64,000 nucleotides of DNA, from positions 62,001 to 126,000 of the forward strand of contig NZ_CP016226.1 in NCBI RefSeq assembly GCF_013377235.1, in the 5' to 3' direction. Of this stretch, positions 52,175-61,509 are shown piece after piece; the stretch's first letter is position 1, and every line of letters starts with the position of its first letter. Position numbers and translations under genes: made by a program. The DNA is from Mannheimia varigena. GTDB lineage: Bacteria; Pseudomonadota; Gammaproteobacteria; Enterobacterales; Pasteurellaceae. The notes beneath the pieces are model-generated. The model was not told the DNA's origin, ran no database searches, and saw only the letters and a program-made list of their open reading frames with translations.

Positions 52175-52968
52175 TATTTTTTCGCTTCTTCTTGTTTAGC
52201 TTCTTCAGCTTTAGTTTCTGGTGCTTTTTCTACGGCAGGTTGAGCTTCTGCTGGCTTTTCTATTTTGATATCAGGGTGTTTTTTCACAATAGCTTCAAGT
52301 ACTACTTCAGTGATATCTTTGCTTTCATCTTCCGCATAAAGTGCAACTTGAGGTTGAAGAACTAAAGTATAACCCTTTGATTTTGCAATTTCTTTAATAG
52401 TTGCATTAACCTCATCTACTGCTTGTTTTTGAGCTTCTTGAGGATTAATACCGCCATTTTCTTTATTGGCTTGCTCAATTTTTTTCTGGAATTCATCAGC
52501 ACGTTTTTGGAATGCTTCTGCTTTTTTAGCAAAATCCGCCTCACGTTTTTGAATGGCTTCTACTTTCTTTTGGAAAGCATCGGCTTCTTTTTGAATTGCA
52601 TTTTGTCGAGCTTGAATATCTTTTGAACGTAAGCGTGGAGCTTCTTTCTCTAATGCAGCCACTTTTTTCTTGATAGACGCCTCTACTGTTTTTTGTTCAT
52701 TTTGTAACTTTTGAGCATCAGCGTTGATTTTATCTCTTTCTGCAGTGAGTGCTTTGTTATCATCTGATAATTTTTTTTCTTCAGCTGCAAATCTTTCTTG
52801 GCTTTCTTTTACGAACTTATCAAATTTTGCTGTTGCATCTAATAAAACAGGGTGGTTTTGTAACACATAAGTCGGATCAACAAAACCGATAGTATCTGCT
52901 GCTGTTACCATACCTGTTGTAGTTGCTAAAGCAATAGTTAAACCTGTCATTTTAAATAGTTTTTTCAT
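52174..52968 (-). CDS. skp: periplasmic chaperone Skp/OmpH, unusually long
   Basis: Holds unfolded outer-membrane proteins in the periplasm for BamA. 264 residues against 160-200 usual. Signal peptide to about residue 23 (VTAA), DTIGFVDPTYVLQNHPVLLD, then a long coiled-coil tentacle. The extra length is in the tentacle, where FQKKVEAIQKREADFAKKAE and AFQKRADEFQKKIEQANKEN repeat a heptad-like unit, and in a C-terminal tail of Pro, Ala, Glu and Lys (about 235-264). The longer tentacles would hold larger clients; that is inference. Part of the bamA-skp-lpxD run. Confidence 0.9.
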   Translation of the reverse strand: MKKLFKMTGLTIALATTTGMVTAADTIGFVDPTYVLQNHPVLLDATAKFDKFVKESQERFAAEEKKLSDDNKALTAERDKINADAQKLQNEQKTVEASIKKKVAALEKEAPRLRSKDIQARQNAIQKEADAFQKKVEAIQKREADFAKKAEAFQKRADEFQKKIEQANKENGGINPQEAQKQAVDEVNATIKEIAKSKGYTLVLQPQVALYAEDESKDITEVVLEAIVKKHPDIKIEKPAEAQPAVEKAPETKAEEAKQEEAKK

Positions 52969-52998
52969 GTTTTTCCCTTTTAAAGAAACGGTTGAATT

Positions 52999-53039
52999 AA
53001 GCGGTCAGTTTGCAAAATTCATGTCATTTTTGACCGCTT
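52999..53039. repeat. inverted uptake-signal hairpin between bamA and skp
   Basis: AAGCGGTCA / TGACCGCTT, a perfect nine-base inverted repeat with a 23-base loop. The right arm continues into a full uptake-signal core (53033-53041). No T run follows, so read-through from bamA to skp is expected. Confidence 0.6.
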
Positions 53040-53047
53040 GTAGTGAA

Positions 53048-55429
53048 TTAGAATGAGCTGCCGATATTAAATTGGAATTGCTCAATTTCATCCTTATCAT
53101 ACTTACGAATTGGTTTTGCATAAGAGAATGACAATGGCCCAATTGGTGACATCCATTGGAATGCAACACCTGCCGAAGCACGGAAACGTTTGAAATCACC
53201 GTGATTAGGTAATGTTGGGTATTCCGCTTGTTTCCATTTCGTATTCCAAGCTGTTGCGGCATCAACAAAGATAGAGGTTCTTACATTGTGTTGGTATTTT
53301 TCGCTCACAAATGGTGTTGGCGTAATTAGTTCTAAACTTGCAGCGGCTAAAGCATTACCACCAATAATGTCATTATTTACATTATCAAATTTGCCAGATT
53401 TAGTATTATAGTAAATGGCTTGAGGCCCGATTGCACCGTAAGAGAAGCCTCTTAATGTACCAATACCACCAGCGGTGTAAAGTTGATAGAACGGAACTTC
53501 TTTTCCACCAAAACCGTTGGTATAAGCCACGCTCGCTTTAGTTGAGATGACCCATTTATGTTCACGGTTTAATGGGAAGTAGTTTCTAAAATCGGCACTT
53601 ACACGATAATATTTATTATCAGAACCCGGAATAGTAATTTTACCACCAATATTTGCAGTAGTTCCTTCTGTTGGGAAATAGCCTCTATTTAAGCTGTTAT
53701 AGTTCCAACCAAGAGAGAAATCGAAATCATCTGCTTTGATTTTGTCATAGTAACTCGAGTTCGGATCAAACTCAAAGTTCATTGATTTCACATATTTTTC
53801 ACGAGTATATTCACGAGATGCATTTTTAATTTTATCGTGTGTATATCCCAAACCTAAGTAGTATGAGTTATTTTCATTCACTGGGAAACCAAGTGTGCCG
53901 TTAATACCGTAAGTTTGACGTTTGTATGATGCGACGTTATCATTTTTCGAGTTATCGTAATCTTCGTAGAATACGTTGCCACCTAAACTGACTCCATCTT
54001 TGGTAAAGTATGGCTCGGTATAACCTAAGTTAATGCTTGTACCATAGTCATTACGAGTACCGTTTAAACTGATAGTTGATCCCATACCCAAGAAGTTGTC
54101 TTGTTTAATACCTGCTTGGTAACTAATACCACTTTCCGTACCGTAACCGATACCAAAGTTAATGCTACCTGTATTTCGTTCTCTAATTTTATAAACGACA
54201 TCAACTTGATCTGTTGTATTTTCTACGTTTTGCATTGACATATCAACGCTTTCATAGAAACCGGTTCTTTCTAAACGAGCTTTACCTAGTGATGCCTTAT
54301 TGGTTGATAACCACGCACCTTCTTGCTGGCGCATTTCACGGCGTAGAGTGGAGTCTGCGGTAACATCATTGCCTTCGAAGCGAATTTTACGCACATAAAT
54401 GCGACGACCTGCATCAACAACAAAGCTGATTTTTACGCTATTATCTGCATCGTTAAATTGAGGATAAATATCTACTTTAGCAGAGCCATAACCAGCATCG
54501 CCTAAGATATTTTTAATTTCTTCTTCAATTTGTGTGAGATCTGATTTACGGAAGGTCTGACCCGCTTTAAAATCCTTTAATAGTGGATTTAATTTATCGT
54601 CCATATTTGCAGTATTACCGATGATACGCATTTCACTAATATTATACTGCGAGCCTTCATTTAATTTGTAAGTAAGATTTACTTCAGTTTTATCATCATT
54701 AAACTGTACATCGGTATCTTCAATCGCAAACTTGGCATAACCACGATTTAAATAAAAATCTCTTAATGTTTCTAAATCTTTTTGGTAAGTTGTTTGTTCA
54801 AATTTGCTACTTTCAAAAATATTCCACCAAGAAACATCTGGCTGAATATCTAAATTTTCTAATAATTTTTTATCAGAAAATGCGTTATTACCTTCAAATT
54901 TAATGGCTTTTGCTTTTGCTACATCGCCTTCATCAATCACTAATTTAACATTCACGCCACCTTCGGCATTATTCGTTACAATAGTATCTATTTTAGCTAA
55001 ATAGCGGCCGGTAGAGTGATAATGTTCAATAAGACTCTCTTTGAAAGCCTCTAATTTTTCTGCGTTGAAAATTTCACCTTGATTAATTAAGTTTGCTTTT
55101 AAATTTTGTTCTAAAGCATCTTTGGGGATTGCTTTATTGCCTTCAATTTCTAATTTACCGATGATCGGTTTTTCTGCGACTTTAATAACAAGGGTATTGC
55201 CTTCTCGTGTTGCACGCACATCTGCAAAACGTTGCTGACTGAATAAATGACGTACTACATTGGAAACATCAGTATCTGTTGCGGTTTGACCTACTCTGAC
55301 AGGAATAGATGAGATAATAGCAGCCCCTGTTGTTGGTTGTACGCCTTCAACACGAATATCTTTAACAACGAAAGGTGCTGCAACCACACCATTTGCAATT
55401 AAAAGAGAAGAAAGTAATAATTTTTTCAT
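53048..55429 (-). CDS. bamA: outer-membrane protein assembly factor BamA
   Basis: Essential Omp85 insertase (D15 antigen in Haemophilus). 793 residues: signal peptide (LLSSLLIANGVVAAPF), five POTRA domains (about 20-420; VVKDIRVEGVQPTTGAA begins the first) and a 16-strand barrel with the RGF motif (GIGTLRGFSYGAIGPQ) and a C-terminal Phe (FNIGSSF). Upstream lies rseP, 63 bases away. Confidence 0.97.
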   Translation of the reverse strand: MKKLLLSSLLIANGVVAAPFVVKDIRVEGVQPTTGAAIISSIPVRVGQTATDTDVSNVVRHLFSQQRFADVRATREGNTLVIKVAEKPIIGKLEIEGNKAIPKDALEQNLKANLINQGEIFNAEKLEAFKESLIEHYHSTGRYLAKIDTIVTNNAEGGVNVKLVIDEGDVAKAKAIKFEGNNAFSDKKLLENLDIQPDVSWWNIFESSKFEQTTYQKDLETLRDFYLNRGYAKFAIEDTDVQFNDDKTEVNLTYKLNEGSQYNISEMRIIGNTANMDDKLNPLLKDFKAGQTFRKSDLTQIEEEIKNILGDAGYGSAKVDIYPQFNDADNSVKISFVVDAGRRIYVRKIRFEGNDVTADSTLRREMRQQEGAWLSTNKASLGKARLERTGFYESVDMSMQNVENTTDQVDVVYKIRERNTGSINFGIGYGTESGISYQAGIKQDNFLGMGSTISLNGTRNDYGTSINLGYTEPYFTKDGVSLGGNVFYEDYDNSKNDNVASYKRQTYGINGTLGFPVNENNSYYLGLGYTHDKIKNASREYTREKYVKSMNFEFDPNSSYYDKIKADDFDFSLGWNYNSLNRGYFPTEGTTANIGGKITIPGSDNKYYRVSADFRNYFPLNREHKWVISTKASVAYTNGFGGKEVPFYQLYTAGGIGTLRGFSYGAIGPQAIYYNTKSGKFDNVNNDIIGGNALAAASLELITPTPFVSEKYQHNVRTSIFVDAATAWNTKWKQAEYPTLPNHGDFKRFRASAGVAFQWMSPIGPLSFSYAKPIRKYDKDEIEQFQFNIGSSF

Positions 55430-55492
55430 TGAAATTACCTATGAATGTTTTGCAAGATGATTTGCGAAATTATTTAAAAAATAAACCGCTTG

Positions 55493-56806
55493 TTAAAAAT
55501 GAATAATGTCATTAATAAAGGCAAAAACCATTAAACCTAATACAAATGCAATACCAACTTGTTGGAATATAATTTGTATTTTTTCGGATAATGCTTTGCC
55601 TCGAATGGCTTCAGTTGCTAATAAAATCAGTTGTCCGCCATCTAATGGTAAAATTGGGAACAGGTTCATTACCCCCAAATTGACACTAATTAATGCCATA
55701 AAACTCAAGTAATAAATCAAGCCAATTTCAGCCGTTGCCCCAGCTCCTTTTGCCATTGATATGGGACCACCTAAATTTTTAATTGATAAATCACCGGTAA
55801 TGAGATTACCAATAAATTGTAGTATGGTCTGAATTAAAGACCATACTTTTTCAATACTTTTATAAAATGCAGTAAGAATATCATATTTTAATTCGGTGCG
55901 ATATTTCTCTGCAAGTCTTTCGTATGTCGGCACAATGCCGATAATATAGCGATTGTTTTGCTTCTCAGGCTGAATGCTTAGTGTCTTAATTTGTCCTTTT
56001 TGTTCAATTTGAAGTTCAATTAAATTGCCTGTTTGAACACTTTCCACAAGGGTAGCCCAATCAAAAGGCTGTTGATTAACCTTGAGAATTCTATCGCCTG
56101 AAGTTAATCCCACTTTTTCAGCAGGTGAATTTTCAACAATTTGTTTGATTTCAGGCATTACTTTCGTACTCTTAGGACGAATACCTAATACCGTTAATGG
56201 ATTTTCTTTAGTGCTATCAATATTCCAGTCAGAAAGATCTAGCTCATAACGTTGGATGATTTGGCTATCAATTAATCGACCTTCTACTTGAACATTTTTA
56301 TTCCCAATTGCCCCCACTAACGCTAAAGATGCACTTTCCCAATCTTGAATATTTTGATTACGAATTTTTGTAATTTCTAATTCAGTAGGTAATTGAGCTT
56401 GTGCTGCAATTGTGTTAGGTAATACCTCACCAATCACAGGTTTAATGGTTGGAATTCCTGAAACAAATACCGCCCAGTAAGCCAATATTGCAAAAATAAA
56501 GTTTGCGGCAGGACCTGCAAAAATAATAAAAGCACGCTGTAAAACAGACTTCGTCGCTAATGATTGTTCTGGTCTGGCATCAACGCCTTGCTCGCCATTC
56601 CACATTTGTACATAGCCACCGAGTGGAATTAATGAGAAAGCAAATTCTGTGCCGTGCTTATCAGTTTTTCTAAATAACACTTTACCAAAACCAATAGAAA
56701 AACGAGTTACTTTTACACCACACTTGCGTGCAGCCCAGAAATGCCCGTATTCGTGTACGAATACCAGTACGCAGATTAGAACAAAAAAGGCAATAGTTGA
56801 AGTCAT
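55493..56806 (-). CDS. rseP: site-2 protease RseP
   Basis: Intramembrane zinc metalloprotease of the envelope-stress cascade; cuts anti-sigma factor RseA and leftover signal peptides. 437 residues: zinc motif HEYGH at 18-22, two PDZ domains (about 110-300, LTSGDRILKVNQQPFDW), and the second active-site segment NLFPILPLDGGQ. An uptake-signal core overlaps its stop codon (55485-55493). It starts three bases after cdsA. Confidence 0.96.
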   Translation of the reverse strand: MTSTIAFFVLICVLVFVHEYGHFWAARKCGVKVTRFSIGFGKVLFRKTDKHGTEFAFSLIPLGGYVQMWNGEQGVDARPEQSLATKSVLQRAFIIFAGPAANFIFAILAYWAVFVSGIPTIKPVIGEVLPNTIAAQAQLPTELEITKIRNQNIQDWESASLALVGAIGNKNVQVEGRLIDSQIIQRYELDLSDWNIDSTKENPLTVLGIRPKSTKVMPEIKQIVENSPAEKVGLTSGDRILKVNQQPFDWATLVESVQTGNLIELQIEQKGQIKTLSIQPEKQNNRYIIGIVPTYERLAEKYRTELKYDILTAFYKSIEKVWSLIQTILQFIGNLITGDLSIKNLGGPISMAKGAGATAEIGLIYYLSFMALISVNLGVMNLFPILPLDGGQLILLATEAIRGKALSEKIQIIFQQVGIAFVLGLMVFAFINDIIHF

Positions 56807-56809
56807 AGC

Positions 56810-57679
56810 TTATAGTACAAAAAAGAAGAAGGTTGCGAAAAACGGAATCGCCGCTGTTAAGCTATCAATACGATCTAAAATACCGCCGTGCCCTGGAATA
56901 AGATTACTGCTATCTTTAATACCAGCTTGGCGTTTGAACATACTTTCAACTAAATCGCCTAGTACTGAAATCGCTACCGTTGCAATAGAAACCACAATAA
57001 ATGGTGTAGTGTCTAATTCTCTGCCGAATACATTTGTTGGCGTAAGTTGTAAGAAGGCAAAAGCAATTACTCCGGACGTTAATAACCCACCAAAAACACC
57101 TTCCCATGATTTACCCGGAGAAACTTTTGGTGCAAGTTTTCTTTTACCAAAGGCTCTGCCAAAGAAATAGGCACCTGAGTCTGCCCCCCAAACTAATAAG
57201 CAAACATAGAGGAATAAATAAGTACCTTGATACGGGTCAATATGATAATTATGGAAACGTAACGCTAATACACCAATTAAAAATGGAATTAAGGTTGCAA
57301 AACCAAATAAGAATTTAGCTACAACTGATTTTTCCCATAGTTTGGCAGAATTTGGATAAGTAACTACTAATACAAGAGCAATCAGCCACCAAATGCAGCC
57401 AATAAAGAGAATAGGCGTGGTTTCATCAGTAATGAAACGTGTTGCACGAATATAATCGGTATTGGCAACGATTGCAAAAAGCAATAAACAGATAGTGACC
57501 ATTGCCACAATCGCACGAGGTACAGGGCGTTTAAAGCCTGCAAATTGAGCCCATTCCCACATTGCTGCGACAATAATTGCTGATAATGCGATGGTTAATG
57601 GTAATGGCGAAAGCCAGAAAATAGCTGCCAATACGGCAATAATCATAATAATTGCTGAAAGTATACGTTCTTTAAGCAT
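56810..57679 (-). CDS. cdsA: phosphatidate cytidylyltransferase CdsA
   Basis: Makes CDP-diacylglycerol, the branch point of phospholipid synthesis. 289 residues, about eight membrane helices; the family signature is in SPGKSWEGVFGGLLTSG and DSSNLIPGHGGILDRIDSLT. It lies 21 bases after uppS. Confidence 0.95.
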   Translation of the reverse strand: MLKERILSAIIMIIAVLAAIFWLSPLPLTIALSAIIVAAMWEWAQFAGFKRPVPRAIVAMVTICLLLFAIVANTDYIRATRFITDETTPILFIGCIWWLIALVLVVTYPNSAKLWEKSVVAKFLFGFATLIPFLIGVLALRFHNYHIDPYQGTYLFLYVCLLVWGADSGAYFFGRAFGKRKLAPKVSPGKSWEGVFGGLLTSGVIAFAFLQLTPTNVFGRELDTTPFIVVSIATVAISVLGDLVESMFKRQAGIKDSSNLIPGHGGILDRIDSLTAAIPFFATFFFFVL

Positions 57680-57700
57680 TGTCTATCCTTATAAATTGTA

Positions 57701-58426
57701 TTAACAGCCACCAAATCGGCGTTCACGCTGTTGGTAGGCTACGATCGCTTCGCTGAAAGCTTTATCGTTGAAATCCGGCCATAACACAGGGCTGAAAAAA
57801 AGCTCTGCATAGGCAATTTGCCATAATAAAAAGTTGCTAATTCTCTGCTCGCCACTTGTTCTAATGAGTAAATCCACCTGCGGTTGTGTTTCTGTGACTA
57901 AATATTGCTGAAATAACTCAGGGGTAATTTGTGCAATGTCAAGCTGATTTTCTTTTACTTGTAATGCTAATTTTTGAGTGGCTTGCACAATATCCCAATA
58001 GCCACCGTAATTTGCCGCAATATTTAAAATTAGTCCTGTATTGTTCTCCGTTAATTTTACTGATTCTGCAATACGTTTTTGTAAGCTTTCACTAAAGGCA
58101 GATTTATCGCCAATAATATTCAAGCGGATATTATTTTTATGTAGTTTTTTGACTTCAGAGTCTAAGGCTTTCATAAAAAGTGTCATTAAAGCGGATACTT
58201 CAGTTTCCGGTCTGCTCCAATTCTCACTACTAAAAGCATAAAGTGTTAATACTTTAATTTGATTTTTAGCTGCAAAACTTACCGCAGAACGAACCGCTTT
58301 CACGCCGTTTTGATGCCCGAAAATGCGCAATTTTCCTTTCTGCTTAGCCCAACGGCCATTGCCGTCCATAATAATAGCAACATGTTTGGGCATATTTTGA
58401 GGATCAAAGTTCACAGGTTTACTCAC
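57701..58426 (-). CDS. uppS: undecaprenyl diphosphate synthase
   Basis: Makes the C55 lipid carrier for peptidoglycan and LPS. 241 residues; catalytic Asp21 in VAIIMDGNGRWAKQKG, plus YAFSSENWSRP and DLLIRTSGEQRISNFLLWQ. First gene of the leftward envelope operon uppS-cdsA-rseP-bamA-skp-lpxD-fabZ-lpxA. frr and dxr, which precede it in many relatives, are replaced here by the divergent pst operon. Confidence 0.96.
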   Translation of the reverse strand: MSKPVNFDPQNMPKHVAIIMDGNGRWAKQKGKLRIFGHQNGVKAVRSAVSFAAKNQIKVLTLYAFSSENWSRPETEVSALMTLFMKALDSEVKKLHKNNIRLNIIGDKSAFSESLQKRIAESVKLTENNTGLILNIAANYGGYWDIVQATQKLALQVKENQLDIAQITPELFQQYLVTETQPQVDLLIRTSGEQRISNFLLWQIAYAELFFSPVLWPDFNDKAFSEAIVAYQQRERRFGGC

Positions 58427-58538
58427 TGAAATAATAAATAAGATAAAAATGGCAGTAACTATATCATAGGATAGGCGAGAGTGGAATTGACAAGCGATAT
58501 TTGCACAGGTTTTTCTAAAAAAATGAAAAAATTAAGCA

Positions 58539-58572
58539 TTGTCATCAAACTGTCATAATTCTTTTCTACACT
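58539..58572 (+). promoter_or_regulatory. Pho box and -10 of the pst-pho operon
   Basis: TTGTCAT, CAAA, CTGTCAT (58539-58556) is a Pho box: two 7-base repeats 11 bases apart. Ten bases later TACACT (58567-58572) serves as -10. This is the arrangement of PhoB-activated promoters, where the Pho box stands in for the -35. Confidence 0.85.
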
Positions 58573-58610
58573 TAGTCACGCAACAGCAATTTAACGTAAG
58601 GAGAATTACT

Positions 58611-59633
58611 ATGCTAATGCGTAAGACTAAAAAAGTAATGTTATTAGGTACTCTTTTTGCATCAGTGGCGGCGGTTTCTCACGCTCACACTATCACAGGG
58701 GCAGGGGCATCTTTCCCTTATCCGATTTATGCGAAATGGGCAGCATTATATGAAAAAGAAACAGGCAATAAAGTAAATTATCAATCAATCGGCTCAGGCG
58801 GTGGCCAGCAACAAATTATCGCAAAAACAGTTGATTTCGGGGCATCTGATGACCCCATGAAAGCAGATTTATTACAACAACATCAGTTATTACAATTCCC
58901 GGCAATTATTGGCGGTACGGTGTTAGTCGTGAATTTACCTGGCATTAAAGAGGGCGAATTAAAACTTTCCGGCGACTTACTGGCTCAAATCTATCTTGGT
59001 AAAGTCGCTAAATGGAATGACGCCGCTATTCAAAAATTAAATCCAAATTTAAATCTACCCGATAAAGATATTCTTGTTATCCATCGTTCAGACGGCTCTG
59101 GTACAACCTTCGGCTTTACTAATTATCTCTCTAAAGTTTCAAGTGAATGGAAATCAACCGTTGGCGAAGGAAAAGCGGTGAAATGGCCGAAGGGACATGG
59201 TGGTAAAGGTAACGAAGGTATTGCAGCCTATGTTCGCCAGATGAAATATTCAATTGGTTACGTGGAATATGCTTATGCAAAACAAAACCAACTAACGTGG
59301 ACGGCATTACAAAGCCAATCAGGCGAATTTGTTCAGCCAAACAAGGAAAGTTTTATGGCAGCAGCAAGTAATGCAAAATGGAATGAAGCAGAAGGTATGG
59401 GTGTGATTCTTACTAATGAAGCAGGCGAAAAATCTTGGCCGATTACGGCAGCAAGCTTCATCTTAATTCACAAAAAAGATGGCAAACCTGAAGCAACGCA
59501 AAATGTGGTGAAATTCTTTGATTGGGCGTTTGCAAAAGGACAAGATGCCGCTGCAGAGTTGGACTATGTGCCAATTCCTGAAGATGTTGTAAAAAGCATT
59601 CAACATAAATGGAATACTGAATTACAAAAATAA
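58611..59633 (+). CDS. pstS: phosphate-binding protein PstS
   Basis: Periplasmic phosphate receptor of the high-affinity Pst importer. 340 residues; signal peptide to about residue 25 (VSHAH), then ITGAGASFPYPIYAKWA. Phosphate-binding blocks ASFPYP, IGSGGGQQQII, RSDGSGTTFGFTNYLSK are present. AAGGAG sets the start at 58611; a longer frame to 58539 would cover the Pho box and is rejected. First gene of pstSCAB-phoBR. Confidence 0.97.
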   Translation: MLMRKTKKVMLLGTLFASVAAVSHAHTITGAGASFPYPIYAKWAALYEKETGNKVNYQSIGSGGGQQQIIAKTVDFGASDDPMKADLLQQHQLLQFPAIIGGTVLVVNLPGIKEGELKLSGDLLAQIYLGKVAKWNDAAIQKLNPNLNLPDKDILVIHRSDGSGTTFGFTNYLSKVSSEWKSTVGEGKAVKWPKGHGGKGNEGIAAYVRQMKYSIGYVEYAYAKQNQLTWTALQSQSGEFVQPNKESFMAAASNAKWNEAEGMGVILTNEAGEKSWPITAASFILIHKKDGKPEATQNVVKFFDWAFAKGQDAAAELDYVPIPEDVVKSIQHKWNTELQK

Positions 59634-59641
59634 TGAAAAAA

Positions 59642-59673
59642 GCGACCGCTTGTTGGAGTGGTCGCCTATTTTT
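59642..59673 (+). terminator. partial terminator/attenuator between pstS and pstC
   Basis: GCGACC / GGTCGC stem with a 12-base loop and TATTTTTG after it; it contains an uptake-signal core (59645-59653). It would let most transcripts stop after pstS, giving more binding protein than channel. Confidence 0.65.
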
Positions 59674-59699
59674 GACAGCTTTTATATCGAAAAATAATT

Positions 59700-60644
59700 A
59701 TGTCTAAAATGAACCCATTTTTAAATCAAAATCGATTTGAAATATTTTTTAGAAATATGACCGCTTGTTTTGCGTGGTTAGTATTTCTGTTACTTGCTGG
59801 AATGATGATTTCGTTATTTGTAGAAAGTTGGCCAAGTATCAAAAAATTTGGCGTGAGCTTTTTATGGGATAGCGAATGGGATCCTGTGCAGAATCAATAC
59901 GGAGCATTAATGCCTATTGTGGGGACATTAATTACTTCCTGTTTAGCTTTAATCATTGCCGTACCGATCTCATTTGGTATTGCGGTGTTTATTAACGAAC
60001 TCTCGCCACAATGGCTAAAACGCCCAATTGGAACAGCAGTTGAAATGTTAGCCGCTATTCCTTCTATCATTTATGGTATGTGGGGCTTATTTGTGTTCGT
60101 GCCTTTATTCCAAGAACATATTCAACCAACGATGATCGAATGGTTTGGCGATCTGCCAATACTTGAATACTTATTTTCAGGTGCACCCTTTGGGATTGGT
60201 TTATTTACCGCTGGTTTAGTGCTTGCCATTATGATTATTCCGTTCATTGCCTCAATGATGCGTGATGTATTTGCCATTGTGCCACCAATGTTAAAAGAAA
60301 GTGCCTACGGATTAGGTTCAACCCGTTGGGAAGTGCTATGGAAAGTAGTGCTACCTTATACCAAAACAGGGCTTATCGGCAGCATTATGTTAGGTTTTGG
60401 GCGTGCATTAGGCGAAACAATGGCAGTTACTTTCGTTATCGGTAATGCTTTCCAAATACCAAATTCATTATTCTCTCCTTCGGTTTCTATTGCGTCAGCC
60501 ATTGCGAATGAATTTAACGAAGCATCTGGCTTACAAAAATCAGCATTAATTGAGTTAGGTTTAGTCCTTTTCTTAATTACAACCATTGTACTGTCTATTT
60601 CTCGCTTAATGATTTTAAGAATGCAGCGTAAGGAAGGAAAATAA
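59700..60644 (+). CDS. pstC: phosphate ABC transporter permease PstC
   Basis: 314-residue inner-membrane permease, about six helices, with the EAA-type loop ESAYGLGSTRWEVLWKVVLP contacting PstB. PLIVAVPISFGIAVFINELSP is typical of PstC. It starts 66 bases after pstS beyond an attenuator-like hairpin. An uptake signal lies near its start (59760). Its stop shares one base with pstA's ATG. Confidence 0.95.
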   Translation: MSKMNPFLNQNRFEIFFRNMTACFAWLVFLLLAGMMISLFVESWPSIKKFGVSFLWDSEWDPVQNQYGALMPIVGTLITSCLALIIAVPISFGIAVFINELSPQWLKRPIGTAVEMLAAIPSIIYGMWGLFVFVPLFQEHIQPTMIEWFGDLPILEYLFSGAPFGIGLFTAGLVLAIMIIPFIASMMRDVFAIVPPMLKESAYGLGSTRWEVLWKVVLPYTKTGLIGSIMLGFGRALGETMAVTFVIGNAFQIPNSLFSPSVSIASAIANEFNEASGLQKSALIELGLVLFLITTIVLSISRLMILRMQRKEGK

Positions 60645-61495
60645 TGAAGAATTTACAGAACGCTCGTTTTTACAGACGTAAATGTTGTAACAGCATAATG
60701 CTAAGTTTAGCCTATGTGGCAGTTGCTTTCGGATTGTTTTGGCTTTGTTGGATTTTATATTCATTAGTTAGTCGAGGAATTCCAGGTCTTTCGCTAGAAC
60801 TTTTCACACAAATTACCCCAGCACCAAATGAACAGGGCGGTTTAAGCAATGCGATTTTAGGTTCGCTACTTATTGTGGGAACAGGCACGCTTATCGGCAC
60901 CCCAATTGGGATTTTAGCAGGCACGTATTTAGCTGAATATGGCAACTATAGCCGTTTTGCAAAAGTAACTCGTTTCTTAAATGATATTTTGCTCTCTGCT
61001 CCGTCAATTATTATTGGCTTATTTGTGTACACGCTTTATGTCTCAAAAGTAGGGCATTTTTCAGGTTGGGCTGGTTCTTTAGCCTTAGCATTATTGGTGA
61101 TTCCAATTGTGGTGAGAACCACAGATAGTATGCTTAACCTTATTCCAAATAACTTGCGTGAAGCTGCAATTGCATTAGGTTGCCCACAATGGCGAGTGAT
61201 TGTGATGATCTGTTACCGTGCCGCAAAATCAGGGATCTTAACAGGTGTATTACTAGCCGTTGCCCGTATTGCAGGTGAAACAGCTCCATTACTGTTTACC
61301 GCATTGTCGAACCAATTTATGTCTTGGGATATGAACGCACCAATGGCGAACTTACCTGTTGTGATTTACCAATATGCGGCAAGTCCGTTTACAGATTGGA
61401 ATAATCTTGCTTGGGCAGGTGCGATTTTAATTACGCTATTCGTGTTATGTATCAATGTTTTAACCCGTGTTTTCTTACAACCAAAACAGAAATAA
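60644..61495 (+). CDS. pstA: phosphate ABC transporter permease PstA
   Basis: 283-residue permease pairing with PstC. About six helices; LGSLLIVGTGTLIGTPIGIL, the EAA loop EAAIALGCPQWRVIVMICYR and ARIAGETAPLLFTAL are typical of PstA. Translation is coupled to pstC by a one-base overlap (TAATG). Confidence 0.95.
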   Translation: MKNLQNARFYRRKCCNSIMLSLAYVAVAFGLFWLCWILYSLVSRGIPGLSLELFTQITPAPNEQGGLSNAILGSLLIVGTGTLIGTPIGILAGTYLAEYGNYSRFAKVTRFLNDILLSAPSIIIGLFVYTLYVSKVGHFSGWAGSLALALLVIPIVVRTTDSMLNLIPNNLREAAIALGCPQWRVIVMICYRAAKSGILTGVLLAVARIAGETAPLLFTALSNQFMSWDMNAPMANLPVVIYQYAASPFTDWNNLAWAGAILITLFVLCINVLTRVFLQPKQK

Positions 61496-61509
61496 TAAGG
61501 TGTTTAGAA

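Noticed and set aside
52400..52640. Short repeated DNA in skp resembling a CRISPR-like array
   Set aside because: The repeats are in frame, imperfect and explained by coiled-coil heptads of the protein.
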